From contig NZ_CP084560.1 of the NCBI RefSeq assembly GCF_021789175.1, forward strand, positions 2,914,001 to 2,978,000: a DNA stretch of 64,000 nt, given 5' to 3'. Source of the stretch: Arthrobacter sp. FW306-2-2C-D06B (lineage in GTDB: Bacteria > Actinomycetota > Actinomycetes > Actinomycetales > Micrococcaceae). Under the pieces are notes generated by a model. It saw nothing but the letters and a program-made list of their open reading frames with translations, ran no database searches and was not told the DNA's origin. The position numbers and the translations under genes are program-made. Below are positions 8,823 to 17,843 of this stretch, piece after piece (position 1 is the first letter of the stretch; each line of letters begins with the position of its first letter).

Positions 8823-9380
8823 ATGAACAGCTTTGCCGTGTTCCTGCGTGGAATCAACGTGGGCGGGATCAACATCAAGATGGCCGACCTCAAAGCAGCC
8901 CTCAAGGCGTACCCTTTCGCCGACGTCAAGACCCTGCTGGCCAGTGGCAACGTCGTGCTCCAGAGCGAGCTCGACGCCTCGGCAGTCAAGGATGAGTTTG
9001 AAAAGTGCTTGAGGGAAGCATTCGGTTATGACGCCTGGGTGGTGGTCCTGACTGCCGAACGGGTTGCCGAATTGGTGGAAGCCTGCCCCTATCCGGCCGA
9101 CGACAAAACGACGCACAGCTACATCACCCTCGCCTCGGACGCGGCAATGTTGGACGAACTATTCGACGCCGGCACAGCCCTCGGCTCCGCCGGGGAGGGC
9201 GGCGTCGATCAAGTCCGGCTGGGTCCCGAGGCCTCGGCCTGGCTTGCCCCGGCGGGAGGGACCCTGGACAGCCCGTTCAGCAAGCTCTCCGCAAAGGCCC
9301 GCTACAAAGCGAGCACCACCACCCGGAACCTGCGCACGCTCATCAAGGTCAGGGACGCCGTAAAGGCCCTCCAGAAGTAA
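8823..9380 (+). CDS. DUF1697 family protein
   Basis: 185 residues. Starts NSFAVFLRGINVGG, continues with KMADLKAALKAYPFADVKTLLASGNVV and ends KLSAKARYKASTTTRNLRTLIK; these are the conserved blocks of the DUF1697 family of small cytosolic proteins with no established function. It follows ltbR by 66 bp on the same strand, so co-transcription is possible, but nothing ties it to leucine synthesis. An inverted repeat downstream belongs to the opposing tRNA-Glu gene. Confidence 0.85.
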   Translation: MNSFAVFLRGINVGGINIKMADLKAALKAYPFADVKTLLASGNVVLQSELDASAVKDEFEKCLREAFGYDAWVVVLTAERVAELVEACPYPADDKTTHSYITLASDAAMLDELFDAGTALGSAGEGGVDQVRLGPEASAWLAPAGGTLDSPFSKLSAKARYKASTTTRNLRTLIKVRDAVKALQK

Positions 9381-9535
9381 GAATGAGCTGCCACCAGTAC
9401 CGTTCTCCCCTCTTTTGAGATGGGAAAGCGTTTGCGACACGGCGAGTCGCGTCATTCCCGGGCTTTCGCGCCGCAAACAAGGGGAGGAAGGTACGGCGCA
9501 CGAGGGTTCTGAGGGTCCTCCTTGAGGCAAAGAAA

Positions 9536-9567
9536 AATCCCCCGGAACCTGTTGGTTCCGGGGGATT
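9536..9567 (-). terminator. Terminator after tRNA-Glu
   Basis: Perfect 14-bp stem AATCCCCCGGAACC / GGTTCCGGGGGATT with loop TGTT, followed on the minus strand by TTTTTCTTT. It is 7 bp past the 3' end of tRNA-Glu: a strong intrinsic terminator. Confidence 0.9.
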
Positions 9568-9574
9568 CGATTTG

Positions 9575-9647
9575 TGACCCCAGCGGGATTCGAACCCGCG
9601 TTACCGCCGTGAGAGGGCAGCGTACTAGGCCGCTATACGATGGGGCC
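9575..9647 (-). tRNA. tRNA-Glu (CTC)
   Basis: 73-nt cloverleaf read on the minus strand. GGCCCCA acceptor pairs with TGGGGTC (one G-T), loop CTCTCAC gives anticodon CTC, and the T arm reads GCGGGTTCGAATCCCGC. CCA is not encoded. It is followed by a strong terminator and lies 139 bp downstream of tRNA-Gln. Confidence 0.96.
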
Positions 9648-9786
9648 CTGCACTCCAATTACTGCATTTTGAATGCCGCTTCCGGCATTCAAGCTGAATG
9701 AGTATTTCATACATCCAACTTTGTTTCAAATCGGCGAACCGTTTCGAAATCCCGAATTACCGCACTAATGTGTGGATTATCAGGAG

Positions 9787-9858
9787 CTGGGATACCAGGA
9801 CTCGAACCTAGAATGACGGTACCAGAAACCGTAGTGTTGCCAATTACACCATATCCCA
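9787..9858 (-). tRNA. tRNA-Gln (CTG)
   Basis: 72-nt cloverleaf on the minus strand: TGGGATA acceptor with TATCCCA, anticodon stem ACGGT/ACCGT around TTCTGGT (anticodon CTG), T arm with GGTTCGAGTCC, discriminator G. CCA not encoded. In actinobacteria this tRNA is normally charged with glutamate by GltX and amidated by GatCAB; gltX is nearby at 12.4 kb. Confidence 0.96.
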
Positions 9859-10065
9859 TTGGCACTTTTAGGCCGGATTCGAAGGCGTAAACCTTCGCTC
9901 CGTGCCCCTCAGCACGAGTAATTACTTTACCCGAGACTTTCGATGCGCACAAATCGAGAACACGCGCCCGCGTCCACGTCGGTGCACACCTCAGCGATCC
10001 GCCCACCTGGATCCCGGCGTGAAAAACCCTTGCAATCCACGGGATCTTAGGTTTACTCTCGGTAA

Positions 10066-10081
10066 GTTACCAATCGGTAAC
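10066..10081. promoter_or_regulatory. Palindromic operator candidate upstream of repeat membrane protein
   Basis: GTTACC-AATC-GGTAAC is a perfect 6/4/6 inverted repeat, with a further GGTAA half-site just before it (10061-10065). This resembles TetR-family operators in form, but no regulator gene is adjacent. It lies 119 bp before the start of the repeat protein. In the rest of the 341-bp gap 9859-10199 I see only a small hairpin near 9886-9902 and no gene. Confidence 0.45.
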
Positions 10082-10199
10082 CAACGTCACACACTTGTTT
10101 CGTGGCACAGCTGCAGGCCGAATCGCCTGTTAGCTGCGTCACATGGGGGGATCCTCGGCAGCAGCGCCGCTGTCGGGAAGTCATCGAGAGGAACTGCCC

Positions 10200-11663
10200 A
10201 TGACACCGAACCCTGCAATTGCCACCAGAACACGAAGCCGTGCCCAGATAATTGCTATTGCCGTGCTCGCACTCCTGCTCATCGCGCTCCTTGGCTTCTA
10301 TACCTTGGTCATGGGGAAGATCGCGACGGGGTCGGCGCAGCTCAATGACGGCGCTGGCCAGGCGTCTGCCGGTGCCGGCCAACTGAAGGACGGCGCGGCA
10401 AGGCTCGCAGGCGGCGCCGCGGAAGCCGGGACAGGTGCGGCCAAGCTGGCGGATGGCGCGTCGAAAGTCCAGAACGGAATCCAGGCCAAGCTGGCTCCTG
10501 GAGCCCAGCAGCTGAAGGATGGAGCCGACAAACTCGCCACGGGGGCCGTGAAGATCCAGAATGACGTCAACGCCAAGCTTGCACCGGGAGTCTACAAGGT
10601 GGACGACGGCGCGCAGCAGCTCGCAGCCGGTGCCGTACAGCTTTCCGCGGCGCTGACCCCGACGCCGGGCGGCAACGCTGAAAACAATCTCGGCGACGGC
10701 GCCACTCAACTAAACACCGGTGCGAACCAGCTCAACAACGGAGCCGCCCAGCTCAACGCCGGTGCTGCCCAACTCGACGCGGGCGCTTCGAGGCTCGCGG
10801 CGGGCACCGATCAGCTCAAAGGTTACCCGGGGGCGGGAGACGATCCCACCAAGGGAACAGGCTCGGCCGCGTTGGCCCAAGGACTCCAGCAGCTCGCCGA
10901 CGCCGCCAACGGCATCCAGGGTGTGGTGCCCCTGGCAACGCTGAAGGCGCAAATCAATGCGCTCAACGACGGTGCGCATCGCCTTGACGCCGGAGCCTCG
11001 CAATTGCAGGCCGGAGCGGGCCAGCTTTCGGCTGGGGCGGCGCAACTGCACGACGGCACCGGGCGGCTCGCAGACGGCACCGGGAAGCTCGCGGCAGGGA
11101 CCGGCAAGCTGACGGCCGGTTTCGCCACGCTCGCCCAGAAGCTCAACAGCCAGGATCCAGCGTCCCCGGGCGTGGTTCTGGGAACCCAAATGCTCGCCGA
11201 TGGAACCGCAAAGATCCGCGTGGGCATGGATGGCGTACCTGGCGACCCTGAGCACCCGGGTCTCCTCAAGGCCACGGCCAGCATGACGGACGGAACTTCC
11301 CGCTTGGCTGCAGGCACGGACTCGTTGATGACGGGCATCAAGGGCAGCCCTGCCGATCCCTCCTCCCCCGGTCTCCTGGACGGTTCCACCGCGTTGGCGG
11401 CGGGCGCCTCCAAGTTGTCCGATGGAAATGCCAAACTGGCCGCGGGCTCAGCCCAGTTGTCCACCGGTGCCGAAAAACTCGCGGACGGAAATGCGCGAAT
11501 CGCGGCGGGCACAGCGGAACTGCATCAGGGAGCGGCGGCGGTGTCGCCGTCGAGCATGGCCGAAAAGTCCGATACCGGCACGGCGCTCGGACTTGTGGGC
11601 GTCCTGGGGGCGGGTTCCGTCGGAACGTTCGTTTTCCTGCGGAAGTTCCGGCTGGGCGCGTAG
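10200..11663 (+). CDS. Membrane protein of Gly-Ala-Leu heptad-like repeats (YhgE/Pip-like stalk)
   Basis: 487 residues from the ATG at 10200, which has GAGAGG eight bases upstream; an upstream in-frame extension is less likely. Layout: a cytosolic tail, one membrane segment (about 18-38), then roughly 400 residues of repeats of the form L-x-D/A-G-A-x-x-L-x-x-G-A, and a second hydrophobic segment near the C-terminus followed by RKFRLGA. Such repeats form the long extracytoplasmic coiled coil of YhgE/Pip proteins, but the transporter domain of that family is absent. Function unknown; a cell-surface or envelope-spanning stalk is an inference. The gene stands alone with a palindromic operator candidate upstream. 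Confidence 0.7.
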   Translation: MTPNPAIATRTRSRAQIIAIAVLALLLIALLGFYTLVMGKIATGSAQLNDGAGQASAGAGQLKDGAARLAGGAAEAGTGAAKLADGASKVQNGIQAKLAPGAQQLKDGADKLATGAVKIQNDVNAKLAPGVYKVDDGAQQLAAGAVQLSAALTPTPGGNAENNLGDGATQLNTGANQLNNGAAQLNAGAAQLDAGASRLAAGTDQLKGYPGAGDDPTKGTGSAALAQGLQQLADAANGIQGVVPLATLKAQINALNDGAHRLDAGASQLQAGAGQLSAGAAQLHDGTGRLADGTGKLAAGTGKLTAGFATLAQKLNSQDPASPGVVLGTQMLADGTAKIRVGMDGVPGDPEHPGLLKATASMTDGTSRLAAGTDSLMTGIKGSPADPSSPGLLDGSTALAAGASKLSDGNAKLAAGSAQLSTGAEKLADGNARIAAGTAELHQGAAAVSPSSMAEKSDTGTALGLVGVLGAGSVGTFVFLRKFRLGA

Positions 11664-11674
11664 CTGCAGAAGCC

Positions 11675-12388
11675 TTAGGCGAGCAGTCGCGTCAAGGCGT
11701 CTATTTCCCGGCCGGAAAAGTCGGAGGCGAGCTCACCTGTGCGGTTCAACCAGATGCCCAGCAATCCGGCGGCAGTGGCGCCTTCGGCGTCGAGAAGGCG
11801 GTTGTCGCCCACAAAAAGGGTCTCGGCCGGGTTGGTGCCCAAGCGACGGACCCCTTCCAGGTAAATGGCGGGGTCGGGCTTGGGCACGCCTACGGTGTCG
11901 GTTCCGACAAGGACCGACACCCGGGCGAGTCCCGCACTGTCGAGCTTGACCCGCTGGTAGTCGTGGACGTTGTTGCTCACGGCGCCATAGGGGATGCCCA
12001 CGGCGTCGAGTGCGTCGAGGACGGGCAGGACATCGCTGAAGGCCCTGACATAACTGGGCTGCAGGCGGGAGTAGTCATTGAGCCACGTATGGGAGTCCTC
12101 GCCGCCGAGTTCCACGCCGAAATGCCCCAGGGCCGCACGGCCGCGCAGGAGGCGCTGCTCGTTGAACGTCAACTCGCCGGCGAGGTACCGGTCATAGAAG
12201 TGCGTGGTTTCGTGCGTGAAGATCCGTCCGAACTTCTCCCACCCGGCCTGGTCCAGGCCGGGCAGGAGGTGTTCGCTCACGTCACGGAGGGCCGTGGTCA
12301 TGGCGTACTCGAGATCCACCAAGGTGTCGTCGATGTCGAACAGGACACCCCGGACCGTGCCGAATGACTCATGAAGTGCGCTGATCAC
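11675..12388 (-). CDS. HAD-family hydrolase (nucleotidase-like)
   Basis: 237 residues. Motif I is FDIDDT (17-22, nucleophile Asp18), motif II is in YGAVSNN, and motif III/IV in VGVPKPDPAIY and FVGDNRLLDAEGA. The helical cap and the overall pattern resemble the YjjG/pyrimidine 5'-nucleotidase group of soluble HAD phosphatases. Substrate cannot be deduced. It is 12 bp downstream of gltX on the same strand and probably co-transcribed. Confidence 0.85.
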   Translation of the reverse strand: MISALHESFGTVRGVLFDIDDTLVDLEYAMTTALRDVSEHLLPGLDQAGWEKFGRIFTHETTHFYDRYLAGELTFNEQRLLRGRAALGHFGVELGGEDSHTWLNDYSRLQPSYVRAFSDVLPVLDALDAVGIPYGAVSNNVHDYQRVKLDSAGLARVSVLVGTDTVGVPKPDPAIYLEGVRRLGTNPAETLFVGDNRLLDAEGATAAGLLGIWLNRTGELASDFSGREIDALTRLLA

Positions 12389-12400
12389 GGAGTGCCTGAT

Positions 12401-13915
12401 CTAGCCGCGGAACGCGCGCAAGCGGGTGAGCGAGGAATCCTTGCCCAGGATGACCATCGATTCGAACAGCGGCGGCGAGATGCGGCGGCCGGAGATTGCC
12501 GAGCGCACCGGGCCGAACGCGAGGCGCGGCTTGATGCCCAGGTCCTCCACCAAGGCCTGCTTGAGCGCTGCCTGGATGCTCTCTGCGGTCCAGTCGGCGA
12601 GGGGTTCGAGCGCAGCCAACGCGGCGTCCAGCACCTCACCCAGGTTCTCGGGGAGTCCCTTGCGGGCGTCGTCGGCGACGTCGATCGCGTCGTCGTTCTT
12701 GAAAAGGAAGGCGAGCATCTCGGGAGCCTCGCCCAGCAGGGTGATCCGTTCCTGGATCAGCGGCGCGGACTCGGCAAGTATCTCTTCCTGGCGCGGAGTC
12801 AGGATCTCCCCCACGAAGCCTGCGGCGCGCAGGTACGGCACGAGCCGCTGACGGAAATCCTCCGGAGTGAGCATGCGCACGTGCGTTCCGTTAATGGCTT
12901 CGGCCTTCTTGATATCGAAGCGCGCCGGGTTGCCCAGGACGTCGTGGATGTCGAAGTTGGCCACGAGCTGCTCGACGGTGAAGATGTCCTCGTCGGCGCT
13001 CAGGGACCAGCCCAGGAGGGACAAGTAGTTGAGCAATCCTTCGCGGATGAAGCCGCGTTCACGGTGCAGGAAGAGGCTGGATTCCGGATCACGCTTGGAT
13101 AGCTTCTTGTTGCCCTGGCCCATGACGTAGGGAAGGTGGCCGAACTCGGGCATGTACTCGGCCACACCGATGGCGTAGAGCGCCCGGTAGAGGGCGATCT
13201 GCCGCGGAGTGGAGCTGAGCAGGTCTTCGCCGCGCAGGACGTGCGTGATCCCCATGAGTGCGTCGTCAACGGGGTTCACGAGCGTGTACAGCGGGGCGCC
13301 GTTGGCGCGCACCACGGCGAAGTCGGGCACGGATCCGGCCTTGAACGTGATCTCCCCGCGCACAAGGTCGTTGAAGGTCAGGTCTTCGTCCGGCATGCGC
13401 AGGCGCAACACGGCATTACGGCCCTCGGCCTTGTACTGGGCGAGCTGTTCCTCGGTGACGTGGCGGTCAAAGCCGTCGTACCCGAGCTTCGGATCCCGGC
13501 CCGCGGCCCGGTGCCGTGCTTCGATCTCCTCGGGAGTGGAGTACGACTCATAGATATGACCGCCGGCTTTGAGTTTGGCGATGACGTCCTGGTACATGTC
13601 GCTGCGCTGCGACTGGCGGTACGGTTCGTGCGGCCCGCCAACCTCGACGCCCTCGTCCCAATCGATGCCGAGCCACTTCAACGCGTCAAGCAGTTGGTGA
13701 TAGCTTTCCTCGCTGTCGCGGGCCGAGTCCGTGTCCTCGATCCGGAAAATCAGTTTGCCACCGGTGTGCCGTGCGTAGGCCCAGTTGAAGAGGGCCGTAC
13801 GGATCAACCCAACGTGCGGAGTTCCCGTGGGTGAGGGGCAGAACCGGACGCGGACCGGGGTTTCAGCGTTCACGGCAGGAATGGCGGCAGAGTTCGACGC
13901 AGCAACAGTAGTCAT
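12401..13915 (-). CDS. gltX: Glutamate--tRNA ligase
   Basis: 504 residues. Class I synthetase that charges tRNA-Glu, and in organisms without GlnRS also tRNA-Gln. Seen: [14 protein letters not shown] with the HIGH equivalent HVGL at 34-37, [14 protein letters not shown] at 229-242, and KLSKR at 271-275. The C-terminal helical anticodon-binding part is complete. Start ATG at 13915. Followed closely by the HAD gene; upstream lies the terminator of the FAH-family gene. Confidence 0.96.
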   Translation of the reverse strand: MTTVAASNSAAIPAVNAETPVRVRFCPSPTGTPHVGLIRTALFNWAYARHTGGKLIFRIEDTDSARDSEESYHQLLDALKWLGIDWDEGVEVGGPHEPYRQSQRSDMYQDVIAKLKAGGHIYESYSTPEEIEARHRAAGRDPKLGYDGFDRHVTEEQLAQYKAEGRNAVLRLRMPDEDLTFNDLVRGEITFKAGSVPDFAVVRANGAPLYTLVNPVDDALMGITHVLRGEDLLSSTPRQIALYRALYAIGVAEYMPEFGHLPYVMGQGNKKLSKRDPESSLFLHRERGFIREGLLNYLSLLGWSLSADEDIFTVEQLVANFDIHDVLGNPARFDIKKAEAINGTHVRMLTPEDFRQRLVPYLRAAGFVGEILTPRQEEILAESAPLIQERITLLGEAPEMLAFLFKNDDAIDVADDARKGLPENLGEVLDAALAALEPLADWTAESIQAALKQALVEDLGIKPRLAFGPVRSAISGRRISPPLFESMVILGKDSSLTRLRAFRG

Positions 13916-13967
13916 AATGGTTCCAACTTTACCCCGTGGAACCAGCCCGTCTTCCCGCTTTAACGCC

Positions 13968-14007
13968 CGACGGCGGCCGCCCGCCCAAGAGGCGGGTGCC
14001 GCCGTCG
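13968..14007 (-). terminator. Hairpin after FAH-family gene
   Basis: CGACGGCGGC (13968-13977) pairs with GCCGCCGTCG (13998-14007), with an inner CCCGCC/GGCGGG stem. GC-rich, weak T-run. Positioned 20 bp after the stop of the minus-strand hydrolase gene and before gltX. Confidence 0.55.
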
Positions 14008-14026
14008 AACACGCCTCGTTGGTTGC

Positions 14027-14803
14027 CTACCGGCGGACTACCGGGTTGGACAAGCGGCCGATGCCTTCGATCTCGATCTCATAGCGGTCGCCCTCCTGGA
14101 CCAGGCCGACGCCGGCCGGAGTCCCGGTCATGATGACATCGCCCGGAAGCAGGGTGAAAGCCTGCGAAACGATGGACACCAGCTCCCGAACGCTGCGAAT
14201 CATCTGGTTCGTGCTGCCGTCCTGGCGGAGCTCACCATTGAGCCACCCCTTGATGGCCAGGTCCTCGGGGTCGAGTTCCGTCTCGATCCACGGGCCGAGC
14301 GGCGCGGACGTGTCGAAGCCCTTGGCACGCGCCCACTGCAGGTCCGTCTTCTGGACGTCGCGGGCCGTGAGGTCGTTTCCGCAGGTGTAACCGAAAATGA
14401 CATCCTCCACGCGATCTTCGGGCACATCCTTGCAGATGCGGCCAATGACAACGCAGAGTTCCGCCTCAAAGGAGACTTCCTCCGAGAACTCAGGCAACAC
14501 GATCGGATCGTTGGGGCCAACGACGGCGGTGTTCGGCTTCAGGAACAACAAGGGGTGCTGCGGAACTTCGTTACCGAGTTCCCGGGCGTGCTCTGCGAAG
14601 TTCCGTCCGACGCCGATCACCTTGCTGCGCGGAATGATCGGTGCCAGCAGGCGCACGTCTTCCAGCTTGTGGCGGACCGAGGTCCGCTCGACGCCGTTGA
14701 AGAAGGGGTCGCCGTGGATAACAGTGATGACTTCACTGCCGGGCTCACCTTCGACGACGCCGTAGACGGGATCAGAATCAACAACAAACCGGGCGATACG
14801 CAT
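14027..14803 (-). CDS. Fumarylacetoacetate hydrolase family protein
   Basis: 258 residues. Seen: IGVGRNFAEHARELG, the EVSFEAELCVVIGR metal-binding Glu pair, FGYTCGNDLTARDVQ and GDVIMTGTPAGVG, all standard for FAH-superfamily enzymes (hydrolases, isomerases or oxaloacetate decarboxylases acting on 2-oxo acids). The specific substrate is not evident from sequence or context; in Micrococcaceae a copy commonly precedes gltX. Divalent metal dependence is expected for the family. Confidence 0.88.
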   Translation of the reverse strand: MRIARFVVDSDPVYGVVEGEPGSEVITVIHGDPFFNGVERTSVRHKLEDVRLLAPIIPRSKVIGVGRNFAEHARELGNEVPQHPLLFLKPNTAVVGPNDPIVLPEFSEEVSFEAELCVVIGRICKDVPEDRVEDVIFGYTCGNDLTARDVQKTDLQWARAKGFDTSAPLGPWIETELDPEDLAIKGWLNGELRQDGSTNQMIRSVRELVSIVSQAFTLLPGDVIMTGTPAGVGLVQEGDRYEIEIEGIGRLSNPVVRR

Positions 14804-14875
14804 GGTTTCTAGCGTACCTTCCGTACGCGGTCGGTGAGCGCGGCCGGTACGCGCGCCGGCTGCGGACAGTGTCCG

Positions 14876-15676
14876 CTAGCCTCGCAGATAGTCCAATTGC
14901 GCCGCCACCGACGTTTCAGCGGCCCACCGCACGGAAGGATCGACGTCGGGATACACCGCGTCGGTGACGGCCGGGACCCCGGCTTGGGCCCCGAGCCGCG
15001 CGAGTGCTTCGCGGATCTGGTCCAGTCGCATCTCCCTATGGGCCCGGTACTCGCGGCATACGACGTCGACGGCCGGCAGCACGGGACCGTGAGCCGGCAA
15101 CAGTGTTGCGGGGCCGAGGCTTTCGAGTGTGTCGAGGCTGGCGAGGTAATCCGCCAGCCTTCCATCGGGATAGTCCAGGACCGTGGTTCCGCGTCCCAGG
15201 ATGGTGTCGCCCGTCAGCACGGAGCCATCGGGTCCGTCGCCGGGAAGGTGGAAGCAGACTGAATCCGAAGTATGGCCCGGCGTGGCAAGCACGCGGATCT
15301 CAACACCCGCAGCCTCGATGACCTCGCCACCCCGCAACGGTTCGCCTCCGTGGCAGTGCGCCGGATCCGCCGCGCGGACGGGTGCGCCGGTGGTTTCGTG
15401 GAAGCGCGCAGAGGCCTCGGTATGGTCCTTGTGGCGATGGGTGATGAGAACGAGTTCCACGGATCCTGCGGCCGCCAAGGCCGAGAGGTGCGGTTCGTCG
15501 AGGGGCCCGGGATCGACGACGACGACTCCGGCAGCGTCCGGCGCGGCAATGACGTACGAGTTGGTGCCGTCGAGGCTCATCGGACCCGGATTGGGCGCGA
15601 GCAGCGAACGGGTGAGGGGGCTGCTGTTCTGGAAAGTGGCGTCATTGACCGGATTCACTTCTCCATCTTGGCACAC
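14876..15676 (-). CDS. MBL-fold metallo-hydrolase
   Basis: 266 residues. Contains the metal-binding motif THRHKDHTE, then LATPGHTSDSVCFHLPGDG and LTGDTILGRG, the metallo-beta-lactamase/glyoxalase II signature, binding two metal ions. The C-terminal region with YREMRLDQIREAL resembles the LACTB2-like subgroup of RNases and thioesterases. The first ATG is taken; a GTG six codons in (15658) is possible. No clear operon partner: FAH gene lies 72 bp downstream, SGNH gene is divergent. Confidence 0.85.
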   Translation of the reverse strand: MCQDGEVNPVNDATFQNSSPLTRSLLAPNPGPMSLDGTNSYVIAAPDAAGVVVVDPGPLDEPHLSALAAAGSVELVLITHRHKDHTEASARFHETTGAPVRAADPAHCHGGEPLRGGEVIEAAGVEIRVLATPGHTSDSVCFHLPGDGPDGSVLTGDTILGRGTTVLDYPDGRLADYLASLDTLESLGPATLLPAHGPVLPAVDVVCREYRAHREMRLDQIREALARLGAQAGVPAVTDAVYPDVDPSVRWAAETSVAAQLDYLRG

Positions 15677-15797
15677 GCCAATGGGCCGGACCCGGCAACG
15701 GGAAACCCGGTTCCAAGAGGCAGGAACGGCACACGACGTAGCATGGTTCCAAGGAACTGGGACGGATACATGTGGACAGTTGCGGAGGAGGAGTCGG

Positions 15798-16529
15798 ATG
15801 CGGAGTCAAACCCGACGGAGAGAATTTCTCTGGACGACGACGGCGATCGCCGCCGTCTGCCTCTCCGTCCTCGCAGTCCTCAGCGCTTGTTCCTCCGACA
15901 CCGGACCCCGATCCGCCGTGGGCCAGCCCACCGTGGTGATCATCGGAGACTCCCTCAGCACAGGTCACGGCACCTCCCCTGACGATGCCTGGCCTCATCT
16001 GGTGGAGAACGATCCCGGCTTTCAACAGTTCCAAGCGACCATCGTCAATGCCGCGCATGATGGCAGCGGCTATGTCAGCGTCGGCGAGGACGGATCGACC
16101 TTCGGTTCCCAGGTGGACACAGCGGTGACCGACGGGACCCGATTGGTGTTGTTCTTTGGTTCGGAAAATGACATGGGCACCTCCCCCGGTGAAACCGAGG
16201 CTGCGGCCGCACGGGCGTTCGCCTCAGTCAAGGCCCGAGCTCCGCAAGCCGACATCCTGGTGGTCGGACCGCCGTCGTATACGCGCACGCCCGAGGCGGA
16301 AAGGCTCGACATCCGCGACCAGGACAAAGCCGCTGCCCTGAAAGCCGGGGCCGAATTCGTCGATCCGATCGCCCTCGGCTGGATCATGGACGATGCCTCG
16401 GACCTCATTGGTCCCGACGGCGATCACCCGTCCGCGGCCGGCCAGCAATATCTGCAGGCCAAAATGGAAGCGCTCATCGGACCGAGGATCCAGCAAACCA
16501 GCCCCGGGAGCGCCCCGTTCGCTGGTTAA
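15798..16529 (+). CDS. SGNH/GDSL-type lipoprotein esterase
   Basis: 243 residues from ATG 15798, preceded by GGAGGAGGAG. Signal peptide with Arg-rich n-region, hydrophobic stretch 12-30 and lipobox LSAC (Cys31), so a membrane-anchored extracellular lipoprotein. SGNH blocks: GDSLS at 50-54 (Ser nucleophile), Gly near 89, GSEND at 121-125, and D-G-D-H at 207-210 carrying the catalytic Asp/His. Expected to hydrolyse ester bonds, perhaps on cell-wall or acetylated polymers; substrate unknown. Convergent with ilvE. Confidence 0.85.
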   Translation: MRSQTRRREFLWTTTAIAAVCLSVLAVLSACSSDTGPRSAVGQPTVVIIGDSLSTGHGTSPDDAWPHLVENDPGFQQFQATIVNAAHDGSGYVSVGEDGSTFGSQVDTAVTDGTRLVLFFGSENDMGTSPGETEAAAARAFASVKARAPQADILVVGPPSYTRTPEAERLDIRDQDKAAALKAGAEFVDPIALGWIMDDASDLIGPDGDHPSAAGQQYLQAKMEALIGPRIQQTSPGSAPFAG

Positions 16530-16533
16530 ACGG

Positions 16534-16572
16534 CGACGGCGACCCGCCCACCAAAGTGGGAGGCCGCCGTCG
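16534..16572. terminator. Bidirectional hairpin between SGNH gene and ilvE
   Basis: CGACGGCG... pairs imperfectly with ...CCGCCGTCG, and an inner CCCAC-CAAA-GTGGG stem sits at its tip. It occupies the 59-bp gap between two convergent stop codons, so it probably serves both genes. Confidence 0.55.
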
Positions 16573-16588
16573 GGCGTTCTGCCGGACC

Positions 16589-17701
16589 TTAGGCCAGGCG
16601 GGTGAGCCAGCCGTGCTTGTCCTCGACCGTTCCGGTCTGGATGCCGAGCAACTGCTGGCGGATGGCCATGGTGGTTTCGCCCGCCTTGGCATCCTCGGAG
16701 CCGATGAACTCGGTCTTGTCCTTGAGCACGCCGATGGGCGTGATGACGGCCGCGGTTCCGCAAGCGAAGACCTCGGCGATTTCGCCGGAGGCCACACCGT
16801 CGCGCCATTCAGCGAGGGTGATCTTGCGCTCGGAAACCTCGCGGCCCATGTCCTTCGCCACCTGGATGACGGAAGAACGGGTCACACCTTCGAGGATGGT
16901 TCCGGTGAGTGCCGGGGTGACGAGTGAGCCGTCCTTCATGACGAAGAAGACGTTCATGCCCCCGAGTTCCTCGACGGCGTCGTCGTTGAAGTGGTCCAGG
17001 AAGAGGACCTGCTTGCAGCCGTTCTCTTCGGCTTCCATCTGGGCAATCAGGGATGCCGCGTAGTTTCCGCCACATTTGGCTGCACCGGTTCCGCCACGGC
17101 CGGCACGCGCGTATTCGCGGGAGATCCAGATGGATACCGGCTTGAGCTCGCCGCCGAAGTAATTGCCGGCCGGAGAAGCGATGACCCGGAAGGAGACCTC
17201 GCGGGCAGCGCGGACACCCAGGAACGCCTCAGTCGCGATCATGAACGGGCGCAAGTACAAGGCTTCGCCGTCGCCGGACGGAACCCATTCCTTGTCCGCC
17301 TGAACGAGTTCGCGGATGGCGCCAAGGAAGTATTCCTCGGGCAGTTCCGGGAGGGCCAAGCGACGGGCCGACTTGTTCAATCGGGCGGCATTGGCCTCGG
17401 GACGGAACGTCCAAACGGAACCGTCAGCATGGCGGTAAGCCTTGAGCCCTTCAAAGATCTCCTGGCCGTAGTGCAGCACTGCCGCCGAAGGATCAAGGGA
17501 AATCGGCCCGTAGGCCTCGACGCGGGCACTGTGCCAGCCGCCCTTGCCCTCGGTGTCAACGCTGTAGTCGACAATGACGGTGTTGTCGGTGAAGTAGTCG
17601 CCAAATCCCGGGTTTGCCAGGATAGCTGCACGCTCCTCAGCAGACTTCGGGGTCTCCGAGAGCTGCTGGCTGAATTCGACGCCGTGGGCAGTCTGAGTCA
17701 T
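16589..17701 (-). CDS. ilvE: Branched-chain amino acid aminotransferase
   Basis: 370 residues, fold type IV PLP enzyme. Last step of valine, leucine and isoleucine synthesis, exchanging the amino group with glutamate. Seen: LHYGQEIFEGLKAYR (76-90), RPEANAARLNKSARRL (100-115), PLP lysine Lys209 in GAAKCGGNY, and GTAAVITPIG near the C-terminus. ATG at 17701 has GGAGGAAA just upstream. Separate from leuB by 137 bp that contain a 10-bp inverted repeat, so its own control is likely. Confidence 0.96.
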   Translation of the reverse strand: MTQTAHGVEFSQQLSETPKSAEERAAILANPGFGDYFTDNTVIVDYSVDTEGKGGWHSARVEAYGPISLDPSAAVLHYGQEIFEGLKAYRHADGSVWTFRPEANAARLNKSARRLALPELPEEYFLGAIRELVQADKEWVPSGDGEALYLRPFMIATEAFLGVRAAREVSFRVIASPAGNYFGGELKPVSIWISREYARAGRGGTGAAKCGGNYAASLIAQMEAEENGCKQVLFLDHFNDDAVEELGGMNVFFVMKDGSLVTPALTGTILEGVTRSSVIQVAKDMGREVSERKITLAEWRDGVASGEIAEVFACGTAAVITPIGVLKDKTEFIGSEDAKAGETTMAIRQQLLGIQTGTVEDKHGWLTRLA

Positions 17702-17728
17702 GTTTCCTCCAGTCGGCTACCAGGCAGA

Positions 17729-17760
17729 GCTGAACCATCTCTTGGAGGATATGGTTCAGC
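17729..17760. promoter_or_regulatory. 10-bp inverted repeat upstream of ilvE
   Basis: GCTGAACCAT (17729-17738) and ATGGTTCAGC (17751-17760) are perfect reverse complements with a 12-bp spacer, starting 28 bp upstream of the ilvE ATG. Could be an operator or an mRNA leader hairpin; it lacks the TCTCA motif of the leucine regulator sites. Confidence 0.45.
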
Positions 17761-17808
17761 GACGGACCACGGCAGCAGGTAAATAATTCAAGTAAAGCTT
17801 ACGCCCGG

Positions 17809-17843
17809 GTACAGACCCTAAAGTGCCAGTACAGGCCCTAAAG
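17809..17843. repeat. 15-bp direct repeat at the leuB 3' end
   Basis: GTACAGACCCTAAAG (17809-17823) and GTACAGGCCCTAAAG (17829-17843), 20 bp apart with one mismatch. The second copy contains the leuB stop codon; the first is just downstream. Looks like a short duplication of the gene end. Confidence 0.6.

Noticed and set aside
9707..10006. A 99-codon minus-strand ORF covering tRNA-Gln
   Set aside because: It overlaps a clear tRNA gene, and the encoded sequence is tRNA-derived.
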